From: Dinoroseobacter sp.
GTDB lineage: Bacteria > Pseudomonadota > Alphaproteobacteria > Rhodobacterales > Rhodobacteraceae
Reading direction: 5' to 3'
Assembly (NCBI GenBank): GCA_017643385.1
Contig: JAEPNN010000003.1
Location: 310,001-374,000 of the forward strand
DNA length: 64,000 nt
The notes beneath the pieces were generated by a model. That model saw only the letters and a list, made by a program, of their open reading frames with translations. It made no database searches and was not told the DNA's origin. The translations under genes were made by a program, and so were the position numbers. This document shows positions 1-8,499 of this stretch, one piece after another. Within the stretch, counting starts at the first letter, position 1. Each line of letters starts with the position of its first letter.

Positions 1-242
1 TTTCGATCCGACCATGTGTTGGTCGTCGCAAGGGCAAGACGCCGTGTTTCAACCCCACCCTCGCCCCAATCTCGCCACAGGGTCTTGGGAAGGTGTCGGT
101 GGAGTATTCCGCCTTGCGGATCGGGAGCACCCGACCGCGAAGACGGTGTGGTATGGGATCAGGTACAAAGATGACAAGGCACGTCAGAAACGTTGGAGGG
201 CTTGAGACGCGCTTGGCGCGGAGCTGCCTCAAAGCGACCCTG
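1..242. other. left-edge non-coding stretch
   Basis: I see no convincing gene here. Open frames run into the following vWA gene without a plausible ribosome site or conserved start, so I treat this stretch as upstream region or as the tail of something outside the window. Confidence 0.4.
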
Positions 243-1781
243 ATGCGTCATATCCGTAGTTTTGCACAAAAAGAAGATGGCGCCATTATGGCTTTTGGCC
301 TGATCATCTTCATGCTTATGCTTATGTCCGGCGGGATGGCAATCGACCTAATGCGCCGCGAAGCTGCGCGAGTTGTACTGCAAAACACCGTTGACCGTGC
401 CGTTTTGGCTGCCGCCGACCTCGACCAACTTGAAGACGCCGAGAATGTTGTAAACGGATATTTCGACTCCGCAGGTCTGCGCGAGCATCTTATCGACGTA
501 ACCGTTGATGAAGGCCTGAACTACCGCATCGTTGGGGCGCAAACGGAAGCTGAGATCGAGATGATGTTCCTCAACATGGTCGGGATCGAGACGATGGTTG
601 CACCAGCAGCCTCAACCGCCGAAGAGCGCATTCAGAATGTCGAGATCAGCCTAGTCGTGGATATCTCCGGCTCGATGGGCGGATCCCGCATTACCAACCT
701 AAAGAACGCCGCCGACGAATTCGTAGATACCGTCATTTCGGCGTCGCCTCCGTCGGGTGACGACTTTACCGGCGTAACTTCCCTGTCGATCGTCCCCTAT
801 CAAGGCATGGTCAATATTGGTGATGATCTGGGTGGTCAGTTCAATCTCGGCAACAACCATAATTATTCGCAATGCGTAGTCTTCGACTATGATGATTATC
901 TGCAAACCGACATTACGACCACGCAAGCGCTCAATCGTATGGCGCATTTCGAAGACAGCAGTTCGTCCAGCTCACCGATCACCAATCCGAATTGCGCAGT
1001 AAACGATGACGAAGCAATTATCGCCTATTCAATCTCGCGGGCGGATCTGAAAGAGAAAGTCAATAATCTCACAGCTGGCGGCTGGACCGCAATTGATGTC
1101 GGTTTGAAGTGGGGTGTGGCCTTGCTTGACCCCGCTGCACGTCCTGCCATCAATGGTCTGGAAACGGCAGGCGTGGTTCACGAAGAACTGCGCAATCGCC
1201 CTGCAGACTATTCAGACAATGAAACTCTGAAGGTCGTCGTGTTAATGACGGACGGGGACAACACCAATCAGTACGACCTCAAGGACCAGTTCAAGACAGG
1301 CTATAGCAATGTTTGGTGGCACGAAGAGGACGACCGATATTCTGTCTACACACCGGCTTGGAACGATTATTGGTACCCGCATTCACCGCAGCACTACCAC
1401 AATTCGCCCTACGGCGGCACGACTGACAGTCGACGGCTGACCCATGCAGAGCTCTTTGCCCGCTACTCCGAACGCCACATTGCCGACTATTTCTTCCGGA
1501 CACCTGACTATAACAACCAGTATCAGGACTACCGCAATGCTGTGACACGCATCGTCAATGGCTCGGAAGCCGACCGCCGCACAAGAGCGTTGTGCGGAGA
1601 AGCTCGTGACAATGGCATCGTGATCTTCGCAATTGGGTTTGAGGCTCCGACAGGTGGGCAGAATCTGATGCGCGATTGCGCGTCGACGCCGTCCCACTAT
1701 TTCGATGTCGATGGTGTTGAAATCTCCGAGGCCTTCAGCGCCATCGCGCGTACCATCAACCAATTGCGTCTCACCCAATGA
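243..1781 (+). CDS. TadG-like pilus assembly protein with von Willebrand A domain
   Basis: Predicted 512-residue inner-membrane-anchored protein. Residues about 15-36 form one hydrophobic segment just after a DGAIMAF-type motif, as in TadE/TadG pseudopilin-like proteins. A vWA domain follows, with a MIDAS-type motif at D140-I-S-G-S-M and a later MTDGDN motif, so it probably binds a divalent metal and mediates protein contacts in a Tad/Flp pilus or surface machine. I chose the ATG at 243 because the N-terminus then begins with the basic stretch and hydrophobic segment typical of the family; the frame is open further upstream from a GTG. The stop overlaps the start of the next TadE-like gene (ATGA), so the three genes form an operon. 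The insert between the MIDAS and DGDN motifs is rich in Tyr, Trp, His and Asp. The exact Tad role is inferred. Confidence 0.8.
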   Translation: MRHIRSFAQKEDGAIMAFGLIIFMLMLMSGGMAIDLMRREAARVVLQNTVDRAVLAAADLDQLEDAENVVNGYFDSAGLREHLIDVTVDEGLNYRIVGAQTEAEIEMMFLNMVGIETMVAPAASTAEERIQNVEISLVVDISGSMGGSRITNLKNAADEFVDTVISASPPSGDDFTGVTSLSIVPYQGMVNIGDDLGGQFNLGNNHNYSQCVVFDYDDYLQTDITTTQALNRMAHFEDSSSSSSPITNPNCAVNDDEAIIAYSISRADLKEKVNNLTAGGWTAIDVGLKWGVALLDPAARPAINGLETAGVVHEELRNRPADYSDNETLKVVVLMTDGDNTNQYDLKDQFKTGYSNVWWHEEDDRYSVYTPAWNDYWYPHSPQHYHNSPYGGTTDSRRLTHAELFARYSERHIADYFFRTPDYNNQYQDYRNAVTRIVNGSEADRRTRALCGEARDNGIVIFAIGFEAPTGGQNLMRDCASTPSHYFDVDGVEISEAFSAIARTINQLRLTQ

Positions 1782-2302
1782 TGCGCCGGGGTTTGGGCAA
1801 ATATCTGCGCCGTGAAGACGGTACTGCGACGGTGGAGTTCGTGATAATGTTTCCTCTGATCATGACTGTTTTCATGTCAATGTTCGAGGCTGCTGTTTTG
1901 ACCACGCGCTATACAATGCTGGAGCGTGCTCTGGACATTACGGTGCGTGGATTGCGTCTCAACACCGGCACGGCGCCTACGCATGCGCAGGTCAGAGACA
2001 AAATCTGCGAATACACAAATATGATTCCAAATTGCTCGACGAGCCTGATCGTCGAACTGACCCCGATCCAGAAGCCGGCGTTCAACTTGCCCACAACCAA
2101 CGCCCCTTGCGTCAATCGTGCGAACTCATCGCCGCCGGCTCAAACACTGACACATGGTGTTGCCAATCAGCTGATGCTTATCCGGGCCTGCGCAATTGTT
2201 GATCCAATGTTTCCCATGACGGGTCTCGGCCTGTCCCTGACCAAAGATGAAACAGGTGGCGTACAGCTTGTGACTGTCTCGGCATTCGTTGCGGAGCCTT
2301 AA
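1778..2302 (+). CDS. TadE-like pseudopilin family protein
   Basis: 174 residues. A short basic N-terminus with the EDGTATVEF motif is followed by a single hydrophobic helix (about residues 20-42), which is the TadE-like signature. The remainder is a periplasmic domain with several cysteines. Such minor pseudopilins act with TadG-like proteins in Flp pilus or tight-adherence machinery. It starts in the ATGA overlap with the preceding vWA protein, and the next TadE-like gene starts 2 nt after its stop, so translation is probably coupled. No tadA/B/C or prepilin peptidase gene is seen in the window, so the rest of the machine would lie elsewhere. Confidence 0.8.
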   Translation: MMRRGLGKYLRREDGTATVEFVIMFPLIMTVFMSMFEAAVLTTRYTMLERALDITVRGLRLNTGTAPTHAQVRDKICEYTNMIPNCSTSLIVELTPIQKPAFNLPTTNAPCVNRANSSPPAQTLTHGVANQLMLIRACAIVDPMFPMTGLGLSLTKDETGGVQLVTVSAFVAEP

Positions 2303-2304
2303 GA

Positions 2305-2859
2305 ATGCGTACGCTGCGAAAAATCTTGAGAGGTTTCTTCATCGAAAGCGATACTGGATCGGTATCGGTGGAAGCGATCCTAGTGATGCCAATCTTGTTG
2401 TGGTCCTATGTCTCCGCCTTTGTCTTTTTCGACGGATTTCGCACGTATAATCAAAATGTGAAAGCGGCTTACACCATCGGTGACATGCTTTCGCGTGAAA
2501 CAGATGAGATCGACGACGACTATCTCGAAAGCCTTTCAGATGTCTTTGACTATCTGACCTTTGAGCGGAACACGAGCTATATGCGTTTCACGCAAGTGCA
2601 TTGGAGCGATGATGACGAAGCCTATTCGGTCGATTGGTCCTACGCCACAAACGGTCACAATGATGACCGGTTAAGAACAGTGGATCTTCTGGATATCGCA
2701 CACCGCCTGCCTCCCTTGGTGCATGGGGAGCGCATCATACTGGTTGAAAGCTTTACTACATATGTTCCAGTGGTCGATGTGGGGTTGAGCCCCTCTATCG
2801 AGTTCCGGAATTTTGTACCGACCAGCCCGCGTTTTGCACCTATGCTCGCCAAAAGCTAA
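2305..2859 (+). CDS. TadE/pilus-assembly-like membrane protein
   Basis: 184 residues with the same layout as its neighbour: a short basic N-terminus, a DTGSVSVEA motif (TadE-like) and one transmembrane segment at about residues 22-45, then an acidic periplasmic domain. It is the last gene of the three-gene operon and starts 2 nt after the previous stop. Its 3' end overlaps the convergent gene on the other strand by 4 nt. The family call rests on the N-terminal signature only; the C-terminal domain is not one I recognise. Confidence 0.7.
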   Translation: MRTLRKILRGFFIESDTGSVSVEAILVMPILLWSYVSAFVFFDGFRTYNQNVKAAYTIGDMLSRETDEIDDDYLESLSDVFDYLTFERNTSYMRFTQVHWSDDDEAYSVDWSYATNGHNDDRLRTVDLLDIAHRLPPLVHGERIILVESFTTYVPVVDVGLSPSIEFRNFVPTSPRFAPMLAKS

Positions 2860-3371
2860 TCTTCGTTGGCGCGCTGAATATCGCGTTCATTCAGAAGTGT
2901 GGCGATCATTTCCCCCATGAATTTGGTTGCACCAGCCGGGGTGACACCTCCAACTCCGATACTCCGCCCCAACCGCCACCAAAGACCAGGCACCCAAACG
3001 CGGCCCGGTGCACTGTCTAGACGCAAAAGAAACCCGTTTGATGGCTTGAAAGCCAAAGCTCCCCGATCAACCGACTTGATCTGGTCAAGTTTGGCAATCT
3101 CACGCCCTTTGCTGTCCCAAAGGCGCTGACGAGACAGATAAATTACCATACCCTTCACCCGACGGCCTTGCTCGGCAAGGTAGATGAAGCCAAGCGCAAT
3201 TACGATAAGCACGATCTGGAAAACCAGTTCTGGTGGATGTGCAAAGGCCAGATAAAGCACGAGTAGGGCCAGCGCGTATTGCACGAACAGGCTGAACGCC
3301 AAGCGCGCAGGTGCAGGGTGCACCTCAGCTAGAATGCGCGTTTCCTCTTCAAGATCTACAGGATCAGTCAT
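2856..3371 (-). CDS. hypothetical membrane protein with two TM helices
   Basis: 171 residues if read from the ATG at 3371 (starting MTDPVDLEEE); a longer frame to 3437 has an unlikely N-terminus. After an acidic N-terminus there are two adjacent hydrophobic segments (about residues 28-48 and 52-70), followed by a soluble C-terminal half with a PH-domain-like look, as in small bacterial membrane proteins with a cytoplasmic beta domain. That fold guess is weak. It converges on the TadE-like operon with a 4-nt overlap. The function is unknown. Confidence 0.65.
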   Translation of the reverse strand: MTDPVDLEEETRILAEVHPAPARLAFSLFVQYALALLVLYLAFAHPPELVFQIVLIVIALGFIYLAEQGRRVKGMVIYLSRQRLWDSKGREIAKLDQIKSVDRGALAFKPSNGFLLRLDSAPGRVWVPGLWWRLGRSIGVGGVTPAGATKFMGEMIATLLNERDIQRANED

Positions 3372-3513
3372 TGCGCCAGATAGACCGAAAACACAGTGCG
3401 CTGCGAGCGCAAAATGACTTGTGCACTTACGCACCAACCCCGCGCAAACTCATAGGGATGTGCAACTGCCTTGCGCGATCTATCTAAGTGTCAACGATTG
3501 AAAGGAGGCATTC

Positions 3514-4425
3514 ATGTCGATCCGACCCATTACTGAAATACGCCGCGCGCACGCTACGATGGAAGGAGCCGGTGTTCACTTACACCGCGCCTTCGGTTTT
3601 CAGGACCCATCTGAACTGGATCCATTCCTGCTGTTCGACGATTTTCGCAACGATCACCTGCAAAACTATGTGCGCGGGTTTCCATGGCATCCGCATCGTG
3701 GAATTGAGACGATTACCTATGTGCTGGCAGGCTCGGTCGAGCATTCCGACAGCCTTGGCAATTCCGGGAAATTAGGCCCAGGCTCCGTTCAGTGGATGAC
3801 TGCAGGATCAGGCATTCTGCATCAGGAAATGCCCTTGGGAAATGCAAAGGGGCAGATGCACGGCTTTCAGCTCTGGGGCAACTTGCCATCCTCACTGAAA
3901 ATGACAGATCCACGTTACCAGGATGTGGCGGCGACCGAGATCCCCGAAGTCATTGATGATGATGGGACGCGCGTTCGCGTTGTTGTTGGCGAGTTCTGGG
4001 GGCGTAAAGGACCCGTCGATGGGATCGCAGCAGAACCCCAATATCTCGACATTTCCGTCCCCGCGGGCGTTCAGAAAACCTTCAAGGTCGATACCTACCG
4101 GCGGGCGTTTGCTTATGTTTTTGAAGGCATGGGGAAGTTTGCGGATGCCTCCCAACCAACAGGTGTCTTGCTTGAAAAAGAAGTGGGTGGCGAAGAGGTC
4201 AACATTCGCGACCTGTCTGGTGACCGGACCCTAATCAAGTTCGGCACAGGAGACGAAGTGACAGTTCAGGCCGGACCAGAAGGCGTACGCTTCCTGCTGA
4301 TCTCCGGTGCGCCAATCGACGAGCCTGTTGCTTGGCACGGCCCGATTGTTATGAATACGCAGGACGAATTACGCCAAGCCATGCGCGATCTGAATAACGG
4401 CACGTTCATCAAACCGGCGCATTGA
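3514..4425 (+). CDS. pirin family protein (YhhW-like cupin)
   Basis: 303 residues, the usual pirin length. The N-terminal cupin carries the metal-ligand set H59-x-H61 (in PWHPHRGIET) and H103-x-E105 (in LHQEMP), matching the Fe-binding residues of pirins and YhhW-type quercetinases. The C-terminal cupin ends in the family motif around a GPIVMNT segment. A good Shine-Dalgarno (AAAGGAGG) precedes the ATG. The physiological role of bacterial pirins is varied (redox sensing, dioxygenase). No pathway neighbour here points to a specific substrate. Confidence 0.9.
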   Translation: MSIRPITEIRRAHATMEGAGVHLHRAFGFQDPSELDPFLLFDDFRNDHLQNYVRGFPWHPHRGIETITYVLAGSVEHSDSLGNSGKLGPGSVQWMTAGSGILHQEMPLGNAKGQMHGFQLWGNLPSSLKMTDPRYQDVAATEIPEVIDDDGTRVRVVVGEFWGRKGPVDGIAAEPQYLDISVPAGVQKTFKVDTYRRAFAYVFEGMGKFADASQPTGVLLEKEVGGEEVNIRDLSGDRTLIKFGTGDEVTVQAGPEGVRFLLISGAPIDEPVAWHGPIVMNTQDELRQAMRDLNNGTFIKPAH

Positions 4426-4532
4426 CTCGAAAATTGGGGTATCGGACAAAGACGCCCTTTGCCGTTGGCTCAGCAAAAAGCAGCGCCAAAATTCCGACAA
4501 TTTGTTGGGAAATAATTGGTCGAAAGCCAATT

Positions 4533-4925
4533 ATGGAACCGTCCATGCAAGTTATTGACCGCTTTGTCATCGCACTCGCCCTTCCAGCCGGATTCTTCCT
4601 CGGCGTTGGCGCCTATGGTTTCGCGCAACTTCTTTCCCTGCCCGGCGGCATATTGATCGGGGTTTTACTGCTTTTGGGGTGCGTAGCGCTTTTTTTTACA
4701 GAATGGATTCTAGATATCGTTTTCGACAGTGTGTTCACCGGCGGCGTTGTTGATGCGATCGATCCTGCTGCCAAGCGGCGAAACGCAAAAAAAGAGCGGC
4801 GAGTTCGTCGCAAGAGCCGGAGAATGGGCGCTCTTGGAGGTGCAGCTGGTGTTCTGGCCTCGATGGTTTTTTCACCCGTTGCAGTGATGGAGTTTCTGTC
4901 ACCAGTGATAGGCTTTCTTGCCTGA
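4533..4925 (+). CDS. small membrane protein, unknown
   Basis: 130 residues from the ATG at 4533; the frame extends to 4422, but that extension lacks family-like character and overlaps the pirin stop. Two hydrophobic helices (about residues 10-55) are followed by a very basic stretch of Lys/Arg (about residues 80-98) and a third, C-terminal hydrophobic segment. This resembles small inner-membrane proteins of unknown function. I cannot name a family. Confidence 0.55.
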   Translation: MEPSMQVIDRFVIALALPAGFFLGVGAYGFAQLLSLPGGILIGVLLLLGCVALFFTEWILDIVFDSVFTGGVVDAIDPAAKRRNAKKERRVRRKSRRMGALGGAAGVLASMVFSPVAVMEFLSPVIGFLA

Positions 4926-5003
4926 ACGAATCCAAAAAAATCATAAGTTCTAAACGTTAAGGTCAGATAGCATGCCATATTTTTTCGAATGCGATGCTAT
5001 GCA

Positions 5004-5609
5004 TTAGGCGTACTGACCTACTTTCAGTCCAACCGAGCCCGCAACCATTTGCCAATAGTGATCCGCAATTTGTGCGCGGTTAAGCGGCCCGCTTTCGCGG
5101 TACCAGACCGTCAGACCCGTCAACATCGCAATCAACGCCCGCGTTGTAACCTGGGCGTTTTGCTTCTTGATGGAGCCAGACCTGATCCCCCGCTCCAGAA
5201 TGCCCTGCAGGATCGCCTCATAGCGTTTTCTCAAAACTGCAAGGGCGGCAAAGTTTTCGTCAGACAGATTGCGTAATTCCATGTAGGCCACAAAAACCGC
5301 CTCAATTCTGTCGAGGTGGAAATTGATGTGAAAGCGCGTGAAAGCTTCAAGAGCCCTTGGCGCGCGGCCAGAAAGGTCAATCTTCTCAACCGCAGCGAGA
5401 AGCTCTTCCATATGCGCGCGCATGATATCGAAGAGCAACGTCTGCTTATCAGGTGTGTACAGATAAAGCGCTCCAGCCTGCACCCCGACTTCGGCAGCAA
5501 TCTTACGCATCGAAACGGCTGCAAATCCATGCTCAGCTATCAGCCGCGTAGCTGCAGCCGTGACCTTCGGACCAGTAATCTCTGAATGGGAACCTAACTT
5601 ACGCGCCAT
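5004..5609 (-). CDS. TetR/AcrR family transcriptional regulator
   Basis: 201 residues when started at the ATG at 5609, where the protein begins MARKLGSHSEITG directly ahead of the TetR helix-turn-helix (about residues 10-55, with VSMRKIAAEVGVQAGALYLY). The C-terminal half is a helical ligand domain resembling TetR_C_33/WHG types. The 5' extension to 5852 would overlap the divergent lipoprotein gene and is rejected. A 25-bp inverted repeat (5619-5643) lies immediately upstream, which suggests autoregulation and control of the divergent lipoprotein gene. The ligand is unknown. Confidence 0.85.
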   Translation of the reverse strand: MARKLGSHSEITGPKVTAAATRLIAEHGFAAVSMRKIAAEVGVQAGALYLYTPDKQTLLFDIMRAHMEELLAAVEKIDLSGRAPRALEAFTRFHINFHLDRIEAVFVAYMELRNLSDENFAALAVLRKRYEAILQGILERGIRSGSIKKQNAQVTTRALIAMLTGLTVWYRESGPLNRAQIADHYWQMVAGSVGLKVGQYA

Positions 5610-5618
5610 ACCTTGTGA

Positions 5619-5643
5619 TAGGCAAACCAAGGCCCCTTGCCTA
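5619..5643. promoter_or_regulatory. inverted repeat, candidate TetR operator
   Basis: Perfect 7-bp arms TAGGCAA and TTGCCTA are separated by 11 nt, with an inner CAAGG-CC-CCTTG dyad. The element sits between the divergent TetR gene (start 5609) and the lipoprotein gene (start 5692), the usual place for a TetR operator. It is seen in sequence; the function is inferred. Confidence 0.5.
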
Positions 5644-5691
5644 GCCCATAGGGCCAAGCCTAATGTAACTTGACGAAATACAGGCCCTTTT

Positions 5692-5928
5692 ATGTTGCTG
5701 AAACCTGCTTTGATTCTGTCCTCTCTGGTGCTCGCCACCGGGTGCGCAAACGTGCCAGAGCTGGACGCTAAGGTAACACCTGAATTGCGCAGAGCACCCT
5801 TCCCAACAATGCAAGAGATCGGTCCGATCCTTGAGGAAAGTGAAAGCTTCATCGTGGATGAAACGATTGGTGCCGCTTTGCGCGCGCGCGCGAACAGTTT
5901 GCAGGGCCGAGCGGCGAATATGCGCTGA
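5692..5928 (+). CDS. small lipoprotein
   Basis: 78 residues. The N-terminus is a lipoprotein signal (a short basic start and a hydrophobic core) ending in the lipobox L-A-T-G-C at residues 14-18, so the mature protein would be about 61 residues anchored by Cys18. The rest is charged, with no domain I recognise. It diverges from the TetR gene across a dyad, so it may be that regulator's target. It could also be transcribed toward hom, 77 nt downstream. Confidence 0.65.
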   Translation: MLLKPALILSSLVLATGCANVPELDAKVTPELRRAPFPTMQEIGPILEESESFIVDETIGAALRARANSLQGRAANMR

Positions 5929-6005
5929 AGCCTTCACGCATTGCACCGCCAGCTTGCATTGGCTAGGGAACGCTCAAGACACACTTCGGAACGGAGCTAA
6001 ACGCC

Positions 6006-7292
6006 ATGACCACCCCCTTACGCCTTGGGATTGCCGGGCTTGGAACCGTCGGCGCCGAAGTTGTTCGAATTCTGGCCCGTTCGCCAGACATGATTGGTGC
6101 TCGGGCGGGCCGGCCGCTGCAAGTCGTAGCTGTTTCCGCACGTTCACGCGACAAAGACCGCGGAGTCGATCTTAGCCCTTACGATTGGGAAGATGATCCT
6201 GTCGCACTTGCAAGGCGTACGGACATCGATGTGTTTGTAGAACTGATGGGCGGCTCAGACGGACCTGCCAAAGCAGCAACCGAAGCCGCGTTAGAACGAG
6301 GCGCGCATATCGTGACGGCAAACAAGGCCATGCTGGCACATCATGGACAAGCCCTTGCAGAGGCCGCAGAAGCAAAGAGCGCAGTTTTGCGTTTCGAAGC
6401 GGCTGTCGCAGGCGGCATTCCCGTCGTGAAAGCACTGACGGAAGGGCTTGCTGGCAACGAAATCACACGTGTCATGGGGGTGATGAACGGCACCTGCAAT
6501 TACATTCTGACCCGGATGGAAACCGCAGGGCTTCCTTATGAAACGGTATTCCAGGAAGCCAATGCATTGGGCTATCTGGAGGCAGATCCCTCCCTTGATG
6601 TCGGCGGCATTGATGCAGGCCACAAGCTGTCTTTGCTTGCCTCGATCGCATTTGGCACACGGGTCGCGTTTGACCAGATGCAACTTGAAGGGATCGAACG
6701 GATCTCGATTGAAGATATCCGGCAGGCCGCTGATATGGGCTACCGGATCAAACTGCTTGGCGTGGCACAGCGCACCGCAGACGGGCTTGAACAACGCATG
6801 ATGCCGTGCCTTGTGCCGGCGAGCTCTCCGCTGGGGCAGTTGGAAGGCGGCACCAACATGGTGGTGCTGGAAGGGGATGCGGTTGGACAAATCGTCTTGC
6901 GGGGTGCCGGCGCAGGCGCAGGCCCAACAGCAAGCGCAGTTCTGTCGGACCTGATCGACGTGGCGCGCGAATTCCGCCTTCCAGTGTTTGGGCAAGCGGC
7001 TCAAACTCTCGCTGACGCCCCGCCCAGCCAGTCCGCAACCCCTGCACCGTATTATTTACGTATGTCCTTGCAAGACAAACCCGGCGCCCTGGCCAGCGTA
7101 GCCGCCGCCCTTGGAAACGCAGGTGTTTCGATCAACCGGATGCGCCAGTACAGCCATGACGACAATGCGGCGCCGGTTCTGATTGTTACGCATGCCTGTG
7201 CGCGCTCCGATCTGGATGCCGCGCTGCAAGCACTTCCGGACACTGGTGTAGTCGAAGGCGATCCAGTCGCACTGCGCATCGAGGAAATCTGA
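6006..7292 (+). CDS. hom: homoserine dehydrogenase
   Basis: 428 residues, the normal size of the ACT-containing form. It reduces L-aspartate semialdehyde to homoserine on the way to threonine, methionine and isoleucine. The N-terminal Rossmann motif is GIAGLGTVGAE (about residues 8-18). The catalytic region includes GVMNGTCNYI and the GGIDAGHKLSLLASIAFG block with the conserved lysine. A C-terminal ACT domain (about residues 350-420, starting YYLRMSLQDKPGALA) implies feedback regulation. It heads the hom-glpX-recJ order that is common in Rhodobacteraceae. Confidence 0.96.
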   Translation: MTTPLRLGIAGLGTVGAEVVRILARSPDMIGARAGRPLQVVAVSARSRDKDRGVDLSPYDWEDDPVALARRTDIDVFVELMGGSDGPAKAATEAALERGAHIVTANKAMLAHHGQALAEAAEAKSAVLRFEAAVAGGIPVVKALTEGLAGNEITRVMGVMNGTCNYILTRMETAGLPYETVFQEANALGYLEADPSLDVGGIDAGHKLSLLASIAFGTRVAFDQMQLEGIERISIEDIRQAADMGYRIKLLGVAQRTADGLEQRMMPCLVPASSPLGQLEGGTNMVVLEGDAVGQIVLRGAGAGAGPTASAVLSDLIDVAREFRLPVFGQAAQTLADAPPSQSATPAPYYLRMSLQDKPGALASVAAALGNAGVSINRMRQYSHDDNAAPVLIVTHACARSDLDAALQALPDTGVVEGDPVALRIEEI

Positions 7293-7466
7293 AGCCTTCG
7301 ACGCTATGCAGATCGGATTATGACGGCAGGCTGCCTAATCTCGCAAGGTTTCAGCGTATTCTTCGCAAGATTCGCCTGTGTTAGCGCAATCTTATGTGGC
7401 GCGGCTTTAACTGGCGTCCCGGGAGGGTTAGACCGAAGCTGAACTTGCGCGCTAAGGAAACCTCTG

Positions 7467-8432
7467 ATGACCACGACCCCTGATTTTAACGACCGTATGC
7501 TATCGCTGGGGCTTGCCCGTGTGTCTGAGGCAGCAGCACTCGCCAGCGCGAAACTGATTGGTCGGGGGGACGAGAAGGCTGCAGATCAGGCCGCTGTGAA
7601 CGCAATGCGTGAGCAACTTAATAAGCTCGACATCGCGGGCGTTGTTGTCATCGGGGAAGGTGAGCGGGACGAAGCGCCGATGCTTTACATCGGCGAGGAA
7701 GTCGGCAACGGGAATGGCCCAGCTGTGGATATCGCGCTTGATCCTCTGGAAGGTACGACGCTGACGGCCAAAGACATGCCCAACGCATTGACAGTCATCG
7801 CGATGGGCCCCCGCGGATCAATGCTGCACGCACCTGATGTCTACATGGACAAACTGGCCATTGGTCCGGGGTTTCGCACAGGCGTTGTGACGATGGACAT
7901 GTCACCTTCGGAGCGCGTAAGCGCGCTGGCGGCGGCCAAAGGATGTTCCACAAGCGATATTACCGTATGCGTGTTGGACCGCGACCGCCATGCAGACATG
8001 TTGGCGGAATTGCGGTCCACAGGCTGCGCGATCCGTCTGATTACGGATGGCGATGTCGCAGGTGTCATTCACTGTGCGGAGGCGCAGAAAACAGGGATTG
8101 ATATGTATATGGGGTCCGGAGGTGCGCCTGAGGGGGTCTTGGCGGCGGCAGCGTTGAAATGCATGGGCGGTCAGATGTTTGGCAAACTGCTCTTCCGCAA
8201 CGACGACGAAAAAGGGCGTGCGGAAAAAGCGGGGATCACCAATTTCAACAGGGTCTACACCCGCGATGATCTCGTTACAGGCGATGTAATCTTTGCGGCC
8301 ACGGGCGTAACTGATGGATCGGTTGTTGCTGGTATCAAGCGCGAGGTTGGGTATCTGACGACCGAGACAATCCTGATGCGGTCAAAAACAGGATCGGTCC
8401 GACACATGACCTATAGGAATCCAACCAGCTAA
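7467..8432 (+). CDS. glpX: class II fructose-1,6-bisphosphatase
   Basis: 321 residues, typical of GlpX. It hydrolyses fructose-1,6-bisphosphate in gluconeogenesis, and in some members also sedoheptulose-1,7-bisphosphate. Visible motifs are GEGERDEAPML and the metal/phosphate-binding DPLEGTT segment (about residues 92-98), plus SGGAPEG near residue 214. The 174-nt gap from hom suggests its own promoter. A gluconeogenic enzyme fits the C2-assimilating lifestyle implied by the BHC cluster 4 kb away, but it is a housekeeping gene and the link is not specific. Confidence 0.95.
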   Translation: MTTTPDFNDRMLSLGLARVSEAAALASAKLIGRGDEKAADQAAVNAMREQLNKLDIAGVVVIGEGERDEAPMLYIGEEVGNGNGPAVDIALDPLEGTTLTAKDMPNALTVIAMGPRGSMLHAPDVYMDKLAIGPGFRTGVVTMDMSPSERVSALAAAKGCSTSDITVCVLDRDRHADMLAELRSTGCAIRLITDGDVAGVIHCAEAQKTGIDMYMGSGGAPEGVLAAAALKCMGGQMFGKLLFRNDDEKGRAEKAGITNFNRVYTRDDLVTGDVIFAATGVTDGSVVAGIKREVGYLTTETILMRSKTGSVRHMTYRNPTS

Positions 8433-8499
8433 GTCTTTCCTTGCTCACACGCAGCATGTAGGATTTGGCAATGCCAAGCCCCCCACATATCGCGCAGAT

